Positions 34,215-43,286 of a stretch of 64,000 nucleotides of DNA are shown one piece after another; within the stretch, counting starts at the first letter, position 1, and every line of letters starts with the position of its first letter. Below the pieces are notes generated by a model. The model made no database searches. It was given only the letters and a program-made list of their open reading frames with translations, and was not told the DNA's origin. Position numbers and translations under genes: made by a program. Location: the NCBI GenBank assembly GCA_006176705.1, contig QRFJ01004873.1, positions 62,001 to 126,000 on the forward strand. The letters are read 5' to 3'. The stretch is from Cocos nucifera. Lineage: Eukaryota > Streptophyta > Magnoliopsida > Arecales > Arecaceae.

Positions 34215-34831
34215 TGTTGGAAATATGTGCTCTTCCCACACGATTCAACGTGGCCATCGGTGATTAGCCAAGTAATAAGAAAGTACTTCTCTAAGATCTC
34301 TATGGAAGTATGATCAAATAAATCAAGAAATAGAGAAGAAGAGAAGAAGATATTTTTGGGAGAAAAAATTTTTTATTTAGTATGTTTCAGCACTTTTACA
34401 ATCTTGACCTATTTTCAGTATATATACTTTATAAAGGGTCAAGCCCAAGCTCATAGAAAAACTTTTCAAAATCCAAACAACCCACGTACACAAAATAATA
34501 ACCCATCAAAATTGAGCCGACCCAGTTTCAGACTGAGCCGGCTAACCTACGACTGGGTCGGCTCAGTCCCATACTGAGTCGATCTAGTTGTGTACCATAC
34601 CAATAGTTCGAAAATGCGACTTTCTATCTAAATTTTTCTCTGAGACCTAGCCGACCTAGTTCCGAACTGAGCCGACCCAGTTTCCAACTGAGCTGGCTCA
34701 GTCTTAGAGTGAGCCAGCCCAGTTTCTAAACTTTACTATTGAGATTGATTCTTCTTCCGACTCGCTTCCATCTTTCCATGACCTATCTTCTCATATTTTC
34801 AAGACTTGAAAGTGCCACTTCTGAGCTCACA
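34215..34831 (-). repeat. 5' LTR of element F
   Basis: 617 bp; on the minus strand TGTGAGCTCAG to TTTCCAACA. The TATA-like palindrome GTATATATAC is at 34418-34427. Four exact GCCGAC cores (34516-34521, 34557-34562 as GTCGGC, 34650-34655, 34671-34676) sit upstream of it in degenerate ~20-bp units of both orientations. Confidence 0.92.
34516..34676. promoter_or_regulatory. DRE/CRT-like array in F 5' LTR U3
   Basis: Units of the form CTGAGCCGACCCAGT and its complement alternate, so neighbouring units can also fold as hairpins. Exact GCCGAC occurs four times in 161 bp and several more units are one base off. The array begins about 90 bp upstream of the TATA-like block, in reading direction. This is the best-preserved of the three B/F copies. 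Confidence 0.7.
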
Positions 34832-34836
34832 CGTGC

Positions 34837-35077
34837 GTGGCTCCTTCCAGAACCTCATGAATCAATAGGATCATTATAGGATAATTAGATTACCTAATCA
34901 GGTACTTTAAATTAAATATGATTTAATTTTAGTTTTTAATTTTTAATATCAGATCACCATGATTAGATCTGAGAACTTTTTGATCTAATTGGCTTACTTA
35001 AAAATTTTTAGAAAAAATTTCCTCAGATCTGATCAGATCTGTACGATCCTATGGAGGAAAATAGTATTGTTCCTTCA
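34837..35077 (+). repeat. 3' LTR of element C, right end
   Basis: Continues the C LTR after F's second cgtgc repeat (GTGGCTCCTTCCAGAA, as in K at 45304) and ends at TCCTTCA (35077), the CA terminus seen in A and K. G follows immediately. Confidence 0.9.
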
Positions 35078-35700
35078 AAAGTAACTCTAGAGATCTTGTT
35101 ATTGAGACAATGTTCTTGGATTTGAAAGATAATTTTATTTATTTTCCAAGTTGACATGCTTTGCAAATCTTGTTCTTTTCAAAGTTTATTTTGGATAAGC
35201 CTTTTACCAAGTCAAGCTTAATTAATCTAGACGATGAGTCCATACTTACATGACCTAGCCTATTATGCCATATCCAACTAGATTCATTTACTTTAGCATT
35301 CATAGCAACAAGATATTCAATATTTTCATTTTTGAGTTCATCAAGACCAACAATATAAACATTACCATGTCTTTTTTCTATGAACTTAATGCTATCATCA
35401 AATGAATTAGTTACTATACATTGAGATAATTTAAATAAAATATTGAGATTTCTATTACATAATTGACTAATACTAAGTAGGTTGTGCATTAAACTATCAA
35501 CAAGCAATACATTTTCTATACAAGTAGAGGGTGTGATCAAAATGCTACCGAGACCACTAATTTTGCCTTTACCATTGTCTTCAAATGTCACCACACCTCC
35601 ATCCTTTGCTTCAAGAGAGATAAATTAAGATCTATCTTCCGTCATATGCCTCGAACATCTGCTATCTAGATACCATCTTCTTTTAGCTCTCATGGATGCC
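35078..35700 (-). pseudogene. Protease and pre-integrase of element G
   Basis: The protease site reads WYLDSRCSRHMT (about 35655-35690), Gly to Arg after DS. Then VTFEDNGKGKISGLGSI, VENVLLVDSLMHNLLSISQLC-like sequence, WIWHNRLGHVSM and KICKACQLGK, the pre-integrase His and Cys residues. A stop follows and the frame runs on as SFKSKNIVSITRSLELLL to C's LTR. The next expected segment (integrase core) is absent because of C. Confidence 0.85.
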
Positions 35701-36789
35701 AAGCACACCTCATCATCATTGTATGCCATAAGACAAAGGTTTGCCTTTATTCTCTTTGATATTCCCCCTCACTTGAGGAAGAGTCCTCATCATTGCTCCA
35801 TGTGGCTTTATATGCTTTCTTCTTTATTCTCTTGGAGCTTTTCTTCAATATGGGACAGTCCATCCAGAAGTATCCAGATTTCTTGCACTCATAGCAAAGA
35901 GGTAGTTGTTCCTTTTCTTTTTCATCTCTTTCTTTTTGCTACCTTCTTCTTTATTGTATTTTCTTCTAGGCTCAAAATTTTTTCTTCTTTTCATGAACTT
36001 TTTGAATCTTCTTGCTATCATTGCCATCTCCTCATCATCTTCTAAGTCTTCTTCGGAGTCACTCTCTTCCTCATGGATGGTAGCAGCCTTGAGGGCTATG
36101 ATTTTCTTTTTCTTCACCTCTTCTTTCTTCCCTTGATTCATATTTAGCTCACGGGTTATAAGAGATCCAATGAGCTCTTCCAAAGCTAACTTGTTTAGGT
36201 CCTTCGCTTCTTGAATGGTAGTCACTTTTGGCTCCCAATTCTTCGGTAAGGACCTAAGAATTTTATGCACAATAATACTATTAGGATAGTCTTTTCCAAT
36301 ACTCTTTAAATCATTTAGTATATCGATGAATCTTGTAAACATTTTGGTGATAGTTTCTTGTGGTTCCATTTTGAATAATTCATACTTATGTACCAACATG
36401 TTTATCTTGGATTCTTTGACTTGATTAGCACCATCATGGGTGACTTCAAGTCTATCTCAAATTTCTTTGGCGGATGAACATGTTGATATTCTATTAAACA
36501 CATTTGCATCCAAAGCATAATATAACACATTCATTGCTTTGGCATTGAGTTGTGCTTCTCTTTTGTCATATTCATCCTAATCCTTTTTGGGCTTTGGAAT
36601 GGACATGCCATCAATTATGATTATGGATGTATAAGGACCTTTTACTATGACATTCCACATGTCATAGTCTTGTGCTTTAATAAATATCCTCATTCTTGCT
36701 TTCCAATAGGTATAATTATTTTCATTAAAAAATGGTGGTCTATTGGTTGATTGCCCTTCAACCAATTAATTTTCAATTGGGTTTGCCAT
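35701..36789 (-). pseudogene. gag of element G
   Basis: The ATG at 36789 reads MANPIEN, then a stop, then STNRPPFFNENNYTYWKARM, the DUF4219-like start of SIRE gag. The middle part (36399 down) is UBN2-like. An acidic stretch (EEESDSEEDLEDDEEM) and a Lys-rich stretch precede a knuckle CYECKKSGYFWMDC at about 35848-35890, where the zinc-binding His is replaced. Frame breaks lie between 36400 and 36577 and before the knuckle. Confidence 0.85.
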
Positions 36790-36841
36790 TAATTCTTTGA
36801 CTGTATGACCATTAGATCAATAACTAATATTAGAGCATCTA

Positions 36842-36852
36842 CTCTGATACCA
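36842..36852 (-). other. Primer-binding site of element G (tRNA-iMet)
   Basis: The minus strand reads TGGTATCAGAG two bases after the LTR end GGGCAACA. It matches the iMet complement and fixes the LTR boundary at 36855. Confidence 0.88.
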
Positions 36853-36854
36853 CT

Positions 36855-37895
36855 TGTTGCCCAAGGATGGTTACCCAAGAGGAGGGGTGAATTAGATATT
36901 TTGAAAATTTAAACTCTAATTATGCTTAATTTTGAAGTTGTGTGCTTGGTAAAAAAAAAGTGATAAATAAGTATAGAATGAAAGCAATATAAATAACACA
37001 ACAACCAACACAAACACCAAGCTTTTATAGTGATTCGGTGCCAAACTCAGCACCTACGTCCACTCTTCAAGTAAACTACTTGAGAATTCAATTATAATCA
37101 CTTAATTGATTATAGTTTGATTGTTTTTCTTGGGGTCACAATCTAATCTAGTTAGTTTGGACCTAGGCTCACCAACTACAATCTTTACAATGATTGTTTT
37201 CTCAGGCTAACAATCATCCCCGATTGGTTTGGACCTAGGCTCACCAATCAAACCTTTACAATGTCCAACTCTAGGATTGGACCAACCCAAAGTTTCTCAT
37301 CCTAAGAAACTTGTAAATAAATAAAATATAATGATTAAAAAAGTTTAGAAAGAAAACTTAATGAAGCTCAAAGAAGGAGTTTGTGAATGGAAGGCTTGAT
37401 TTCTCTTGCTCTTCTTCTTGAATGCTTGAGAGAAGTTAGTGATGCTCTTCAATGGTTTTCTTTGACTTCTCTCACTTCAAGGATGATTGAAAGGACAAGT
37501 TGATCTCAAGAAAATAATTTTTTTACTTCACCTAATGGCTCTCAATGAATGAACTTGGTGTAGGGTTGAAGGCTCTTGAATGTATATCCTAATTTTTTTT
37601 TTTTTGAAGTTCTTAAATGTCCCTTATATATTCCAAGGCTTTCCCACCACTCAAAAATACCTGAGGAGGCTCCATTCAGTGTCCTAGCCATTGGGCACAA
37701 AAATCTAGCTATTGAAAAAAAGTTGGGACTGGAAAAGTATAGTTCTGAAAAAAACTAGCTATTACAGTGACTTAGTCGACTAACCTTCTTGACTTAGTCG
37801 ACTAAGTCCCTTGGATCCTCAACTTTTGTCTTTTCTATGCTTTCTATCTTCTACAATCTTCTGAAATATAGTCGACTAACTTCTCAGACTTAGTC
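36855..37895 (-). repeat. 5' LTR of element G, part nearest gag
   Basis: From TGTTGCCCAAGG (36855) to the insertion point of I at 37895. Holds the U5 block 'gtgattcggtgcc...' (37029-37062) and the first two units of the palindrome repeat. The other LTR part is 40257-40751; together they make about 1.54 kb. Confidence 0.85.
37764..37895. repeat. ~95-bp tandem repeat with TTAGTCGACTAA palindromes, units 1-2
   Basis: Palindromes at 37772-37783, 37794-37805 and (one base off) 37868-37879; a fourth is cut after TTAGTC (37895) by I. Each unit has a pair of palindromes about 10 bp apart followed by a T-rich stretch with 'ctatgctttct'. Confidence 0.8.
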
Positions 37896-38921
37896 TATTA
37901 GAGTAGATCCATCAACTATGAAACATGGATCACCCACCCAAGATCACCTGTAGGAGATATGGTACCTCCTGTTACTATGAAAAGATAGAAGAAGACAAAC
38001 AAACACAACCATATACGTGGTTCGGCCCAAGTGCCTACATCCAATGGACATGCAATGCTTCACTACTGAGAAAGAATAACAGAGGAGATATACAATCTCA
38101 ACTCATCAACCATCTCTCTCAATCTAGAAGCACTCACCCATATAATGCTCTCAAACTAATCCCAAGAAGATCCTCCTCACAGATCTACTGGTCCAGGCTC
38201 CTCAACATCCTTGGATACTCTGTGAGACTCTTAGCCTCTACATCAAGTCCTAGCCTCTGTCCTTAGGCAACCCCACCATTTAAGGATACTCTTAGCTTTC
38301 TTGATGCTCTTAAGAAGCTACTGGCACTCTCTACTAAGATACCCTCCTCGATTGCTACACCACCGAGCCTATCTCAATCCCCATGCCTCCAGGGAGGTGC
38401 TACTGTAGCACTCCAGCGCTCCCTACCTCATCTTTGTGCTACCTGAGAGATTTTCTCTGAGACTCTTTGACTCTTTGGATCGTCAGGCTTTCTTATAAGC
38501 CCTAATCATTCCAATAGCCATCCAATTAGCTCCCATGTGCTCTCCTAGCCGTTGGATGGCACAACAGCTCCATAGATCCCGTAAATGGACCTGGTCCATG
38601 AGTTAGGGACTGTAGATCCGATCAAAAGGCTTCTGCTTGTGTGCCCGTGCATTGTTCACCATCGTGCTATTCGTCTCCATTGAGTTGGCTCCATCAGGAG
38701 CTAAGTAAGCTCGACTGCATCTCATCCGAGCACTAGTTTTTGTTTGCCTGAGAGAGTTGGCTCCAATCCACCTCGAGCCGGCTCAATCTCATCCCAAGCT
38801 GATCTTTCATCGACTACATATCCGAGTCAGCCCGACTATATGTTGGCTGATCTTTCTCATGACTTCTAAATCTCATTCTTGGCTTATCGTGGATCAAATC
38901 TTGAGGTGCCAAATTCCAACA
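37896..38921 (-). repeat. 3' LTR of element I
   Basis: 1026 bp, plus-strand ends TATTAGAG...TTCCAACA. It aligns with the other LTR along its full length with frequent point differences, so the insertion is not recent. A TATA-like 'gcttataagaaa' (minus) lies near 38490. Confidence 0.85.
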
Positions 38922-39230
38922 TTCTCCACCTCAACTCGATATTCGGCTCCACCTGAAATCTAAGAGCTTCCTATATGATACCACCTCCATGTCCTGGGGC
39001 TACTACCTGCTGCTCATGGATTGGCAAACATAGGAGTTGAGCCAGGCTGCTCGATCCTAAATTGAGTCTCGTGCCCGATCCATCTGCACCTAGAGCTCCA
39101 CATCACATTGAGCTCCATTTGGCTTTTTCTTGCATACGAGAGCATCTACCTTGATTGTGCCCTTCTTCTAACTTGATCACCACCATAGCAACCCTTGGAA
39201 CAACCTGACTCCTTCTAGCTCTAATACCAC
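38922..39230 (-). other. Internal region of element I
   Basis: 309 bp between the LTRs with no open frame of note. The primer site is at its high-coordinate end and the polypurine tract (minus strand; plus ATTCTCCACCTCAACTC, 38921-38937) at its low end. Part of it is recognisable in J at 55341-55494. Confidence 0.8.
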
Positions 39231-40256
39231 TATTAAGATAGATCCATCAACTGCAAAACATGGATCACCCATCCAAGATCACCTGTAGGAGATATGGCAC
39301 CATCTATTGCTATGAAAAGATAGAAGAAGATAAACAAACACAACCATATATGTGGTTCAACTCATGTGCCTACATCCACGGGACATGCAATATTTCACTA
39401 TCGAGAAAAAATAATAGAGGAGATACAATCTCAACTTATCAACCCTCTCTCAATCTAGAAGCACTCATCAATATAATACTCTTAAAGTAATCCCAAGAAG
39501 ATCCACCTCATAGATCTACTGGTTTAGGATTCTTGACATCCTTGGTCACTCTGTGACACTCTCAGTCTCTACATCAAGCCCCAGCCTCTATCCTTAAGCA
39601 ACCCCATCATTTCAGGATACTCCTGGCTTCGTTGATGCTCTTGGCGCATCTTGAGAAGCCTCTGGCACTCTCTATTGAGATACCCTCCTTGGCTGCTGCA
39701 TCGTCAAGCCTCTCTCAGCCATCGTGCCTCTAGGGTGGTGCTACTGCAGCACTCTAGTGCTTCTTGCCTCATCTTTATATCGCTTGAGAGATTTTCCTCG
39801 AGACTCTCCAACTCCTTGGATTGTCAGGCCTTCTTATAAGCCCTAATCATTCCAATAGCCATCTAATCAGCTCTCATGTGCTCTCCTAGATGTTGGATGG
39901 CACAACAGCTCCATAGACCCCATGAATAGATTTGGTCCATGAGTTAGGGGTTGTAGATCCCATCAAAAGGCTTTCGCTCATGTGCCCGTGCGCTGTTTTC
40001 CATCGTGCTGCTCGCCTCCATCAAGCCAGCTACATCAGGAGTCGAGCTGGCTCAACTGCATCTCATCCGAGCACTGGTTTTTGTTCGCTTGAGAGAGTCC
40101 GCTCGGATCCACCTTGAGTCGGCTTGATCTCACCTCAAGCTGGCTCGACTGCATATCCGAGCCAGCTCAACTATATGTTGGTTGATCTTTTTCATGATTT
40201 CTGAATCTCATTCTTGGTTTATTATAGATCGAATCTTGAGGCACCAGATTCCAATA
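39231..40256 (-). repeat. 5' LTR of element I
   Basis: 1026 bp, plus-strand ends TATTAAGA...TTCCAATA. One GCCGAC core (minus; GTCGGC at 40118-40123) lies in U3. Both termini show TA where TG is expected. Confidence 0.85.
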
Positions 40257-40751
40257 ATTTACTAAGTTTCCTAGGTCTAGAATTTTTATTTTTCTATGCT
40301 TTCTGCTTTTGCTGTTCTCTGATACATAGTCGACTAACTCTCATAACTTAGTCGACTAAATATCCTAGATCCTGAATTCTCATTTTTCGTGCTTTCTGTA
40401 TTTTTTTATTTTCTGATACTTAGTCGACTAACTCTTGGCTTAGTCGACTAAGATGCGCGCTAAGCGTGCCATTTGGTTTTTCACATCCTTTCTTTTTCAA
40501 TTTCTTTTATAGGTTAGACTTACTTTCTAAACTTGATTTATCTCTCATTAAACATGTTTTTAGGGCGTATCATGTCTTGATTTTCTTCAAGAGCCTCTTG
40601 ATTGATGATACTCCATTTGATTAATGAAAGTTACTTAGAGCATTGTAAATGCTTGAAATTTAAACTACACATCCTAAAAAATAATATTAGTAACTTAACA
40701 AATTATAATCAAATACTTTTATTATCATCAAAATCGGTCGAAGGGTCAACA
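40257..40751 (-). repeat. 5' LTR of element G, outer (U3) part with palindrome repeat units 2-4
   Basis: G's LTR resumes with 'ttactaagtttcctagg' and ends GGTCAACA. Palindromes lie at 40327-40336 (10-bp core), 40348-40359, 40420-40431 and 40440-40451. The ~95-bp period is kept across the I insertion. Confidence 0.83.
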
Positions 40752-41405
40752 AATCCTTCTCCAAACTGGGAGCTCAGTGAACCAAATCCCTTAACTACCT
40801 CTAAGAAGGAAGTTCTAACCTAAGAGATGGGCATGAAATAAAGAAAAAATTTTTCTTCCATTGATGATTGGAAGAAGGGGAGCCTTTAAGCAACCCCTTC
40901 TTGCTGAACTGGGGGGGGACATGTACCACCAATTTTTGGCAGTAGGATGATGTTTGAAAGTATAATAGTTACGAAACAAGAAAATGATTGGACGAACTTC
41001 AGCGGAGATATAAGGAATAAGAAAATCTATGATGAACCTAAAAGAATTTAGAACTATGGAAGCAAGAAAAATATCTAGAAATTGAAAAAGAGCTATAACA
41101 AAAGGAGGAGTCAGGAGAGAAAGTCCAGCATGAAGAGCCTCAGTGTACAAATAGAAGCGATTCGAGGAAGGAGTACAAGCTTGGTCACCTAGCTCAAAAA
41201 GTTCCAATTCATATTCCAAAGGCACCCTATACTAGATCCTTATCAGAGAAAGGTCTTCAGGGCATAGAGAGTAGGAGATGGTTTCAAGCATAAAGACTAG
41301 ATGAGGTACTATTCTAAGCTCTGCTACTACCCTAGAGTTAGGATTTTGGGAGTTTGGATCGATCGAGCTCCTAGAGCCGATAGACGAAGATACCTCCGAA
41401 GGCAT
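40752..41405 (-). pseudogene. Gag-like protein of unplaced retroelement (PF04195-like)
   Basis: From an ATG at 41405 (MPSEVSSSIGS) the minus strand reads to 'LSLIRI', one TAG, then 'YRVPLEYELELFELGDQAC' and on to 40815. The second part (FYLYTEALHAGLSLLTPPF, SFRFIIDFLIPY, WWYMSP) resembles from memory the plant 'putative gypsy type transposon' domain (Transposase_28), found in LARD and gypsy-related elements. Reading ends at a stop at 40815; nothing else recognisable follows down to G's LTR at 40752. Function unknown. Confidence 0.5.
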
Positions 41406-42349
41406 TTGGATCAAAGTAAATTCGAAAAACCCTCGAAAAATCAATAAGAGAAGAGCTACAAAATTTTGAAAGGGAGAATAGTGAAACCCACCTGAGAAGC
41501 CAAAGAGACTGAAAAAGCAAGTGAAAAATAAAGAATCGAGAGAAAGAAGATGTGGAACTAACCTATTTCAGATGAAGAACTCTGGAGAATGATCGAAAAA
41601 GTGAAATATGGTCGGGGGATGTCAGTGGCTAGAAAAAATCATGAAGGGAGAAGAACAAGATGCTCGAAGGCAGTGAGAATCGAAGGAAGAAGAAAGGAAG
41701 CACAAATGGAAATGAGAGGTCAAGGAAGGAGTTTAAATAGTCGAGGAAAATCAGAGGTGGTTATGATTGCAAACCCTCCTCGGTCAGTCTTGATCCACCA
41801 CGTGTCTCGTCTATCATGCCAACCTCGACGCCTGACAGAACAATTATGGTGTCGTACATGGAGCTCTACATCGGATGAGTTTTCAAAGGAATGTAAATTT
41901 TCAAGTCATTCTCCCATTGAGAAGCTTTGGCATTAGGGGGAAAAAGGCAAGATTTTTTCATCTCCTGAGAGTGGGAAAGCAGCAAAGGACTTCGGTTGCT
42001 GCAGCTTTTGTACTCCCTTCATTCGAAACTTAAACTCGAGAGTAGGGGGACAAGTATTGGAGATAAAATTAGTTCTTGCCGAAGTTCTTCTTGGCCGACC
42101 TCCACTTTTTGAGAATCTAGTGATCTTCTCAGCATCAACTCCTGACTGTAGAATTTATCAAGAGTATATTAAAGTCTGACAGGACAATCTTAAATAATAA
42201 AAAGAAGTACTATTTTATTAACTCTGCTTTTTGGCTTAGGATGAATACCAAGATCAAAGCCCAACCCATCCGACCCTAACTAAAAATAGATTTTAAGGGT
42301 AGCTAAATTTTTTTATTGTAAATAACAAACTCCTTTCAGTTAAACTTTT
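41406..42349. other. Non-coding stretch upstream of the gag-like gene
   Basis: No convincing gene. On the minus strand there is a TATA-like 'gactatttaaact' near 41735 and pyrimidine-rich leader-like sequence before the ATG at 41405. On the plus strand 'gagtagggggacaag' followed by TATTGGAG (about 42040-42063) looks like a polypurine tract and LTR start with TG changed to TA. A plus-strand frame at 41589-41936 has no recognisable features. From 42064 to 42349 I see nothing I can name. Confidence 0.4.
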
Positions 42350-43286
42350 TGAAGAAAAATCTAGATTTTTCTGCTCAGGATGCATCTGATTAGATCAGAT
42401 TTGCAGTGGAATGATTTAAATTTTTTTTTATGATTTGATCAGATTTGAGAGTTCTCAGATCTAATTAGATTAATCTAAAATTTATAAATAAAATAAAATA
42501 AAAATAGTGATATCTAATATCACCTAATCAGGTGAGCCAATCATCCTATAATGATGATCTATTGCTGTTGAGACTCTGGATCTTTCCACGCACGCGCCCG
42601 ACCTCTACTGTAGTCCGCTTGGGCCAGATCTGAATGCCGTCTCTTATTGGATCTGATCTCCAAACATCAAATCTAGAATCAACTTGATATGCCTTCGATC
42701 TAATCTCGGACAACAGCATGTTCGTCTCTCGATCAGGATCTTCTAGACTTGGTCTTTGTAGCAGCAGTCATCAACACTTGATGGCTGAATCGTCCAACTC
42801 CTTGGGCATGGAGGAGAGGGAGAGGATTAGGAATAGATGGCATGGAGGGGGAGAAACTAGTAGAGCTTCACCATAAATTAATTTCCATGCACAAATAGTT
42901 TGCACAGGATCTTATTTATAGACTTATTATAGAGTCCCTTCATATATAACTTTGAACAGGTCAAAGATAACATGCAGAAGGACTTTTTATCTGATTTCCA
43001 TGCCCACACTTGAATTTCAACTTAATTTTGTTGCACAAAATCATATGAAAAATGGCATGGAGAAGATATAAGTATAGGGCTAGGTGAAAGCAACTTATCC
43101 TTAGGGTATTTGATCTCATCAAGCACCCTTGACCCATTCAAATCCTATTTGAATGGGATGCCACTTCTTATCTATATCCATATGGGGTGCACAGCCAAGA
43201 GGAGATGGGCGTGCACCCTCTTGGGGCTCTCTCTCCTCATGAGCAAATTAGGGGCATGCACCTAAGAAAATTTTAAGAATGCGCGG
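42350..43286 (-). repeat. Solo LTR L (A superfamily), first part
   Basis: A minus-strand LTR starting TGAAGAAAAATC (42350), related to but diverged from the A LTR. It contains 'cttatttatagac' (TATA on the minus strand, near 42909) and is cut by K at 43286. It continues at 52959. No internal sequence follows, so it is a solo LTR or a fragment. Confidence 0.75.

Larger units (their letters stand above)
27085..34831 (-). mobile_element. Element F: Tork-like Ty1/copia retrotransposon, minus strand, full length but split
   Basis: Both LTRs (595 and 617 bp), polypurine tract, RNase H, reverse transcriptase, integrase, protease, gag and primer site are present in copia order on the minus strand. 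Perfect 5-bp target repeats cgtgc flank it (27080-27084 and 34832-34836), in C's 3' LTR. Solo LTR H interrupts its reverse transcriptase. Coding is decayed, with tens of stops. B is the same family on the plus strand. Confidence 0.93.
13151..35077 (+). mobile_element. Element C: older A-related copia retrotransposon, host of B, D and F
   Basis: Four blocks belong together: leader to mid reverse transcriptase (13151-16583), the rest of reverse transcriptase and RNase H (23922-25045), the left part of the 3' LTR (25060-27084) and its right end (34837-35077). B, D and F interrupt it. Without F and its target repeat the 3' LTR is about 2.27 kb. Coding is full of stops, more decayed than A. The LTR start (TGTTAGATGTGTGCC) groups C with K. 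Bases 35078-35082 (aaagt) should be the target repeat in G. The 5' LTR lies upstream of the window. Confidence 0.9.
37896..40256 (-). mobile_element. Element I: very short non-autonomous LTR element
   Basis: Two 1026-bp LTRs (37896-38921 and 39231-40256) enclose only 309 bp. On the minus strand the internal region starts with TGGTATTAGAGC (near-iMet primer site, 39219-39230 region) and ends with polypurine tract GAGTTGAGGTGGAGAA next to the 3' LTR. No coding sequence. It sits in a palindrome of G's LTR; target repeats may be tagtc and a mutated taatt. It fits the non-autonomous TRIM/LARD concept but has LTRs longer than TRIMs and an internal region shorter than LARDs. Confidence 0.83.
35078..40751 (-). 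mobile_element. Element G: SIRE-like Ty1/copia retrotransposon, minus strand, 5' half
   Basis: Reading on the minus strand: 5' LTR (40751 to 36855, interrupted by I), primer site, gag, protease and pre-integrase up to 35078, where C is inserted. The gag pattern (ITKMFTRFIDILNDLK, VHKILRSLPKNWEPKVTTIQ, ALEELIGSL) is the SIRE/Maximus type. Integrase, reverse transcriptase and 3' LTR must lie upstream of this window. Bases 40752-40756 (aatcc) are its presumed target repeat. Confidence 0.87.

Noticed and set aside
35692..36136. Plus-strand Phe/Ser-rich frames that look like membrane proteins
   Set aside because: They are the complement of the Lys/Glu-rich gag of element G.
37764..40455. Palindrome repeats as a CRISPR array
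   Set aside because: Plant DNA inside an LTR; spacers are themselves repeated and no cas genes exist here.
41589..41936. Plus-strand Arg-rich frame of 115 residues
   Set aside because: No recognisable domain, strong basic bias, lies over the likely leader of the minus-strand gag-like gene.
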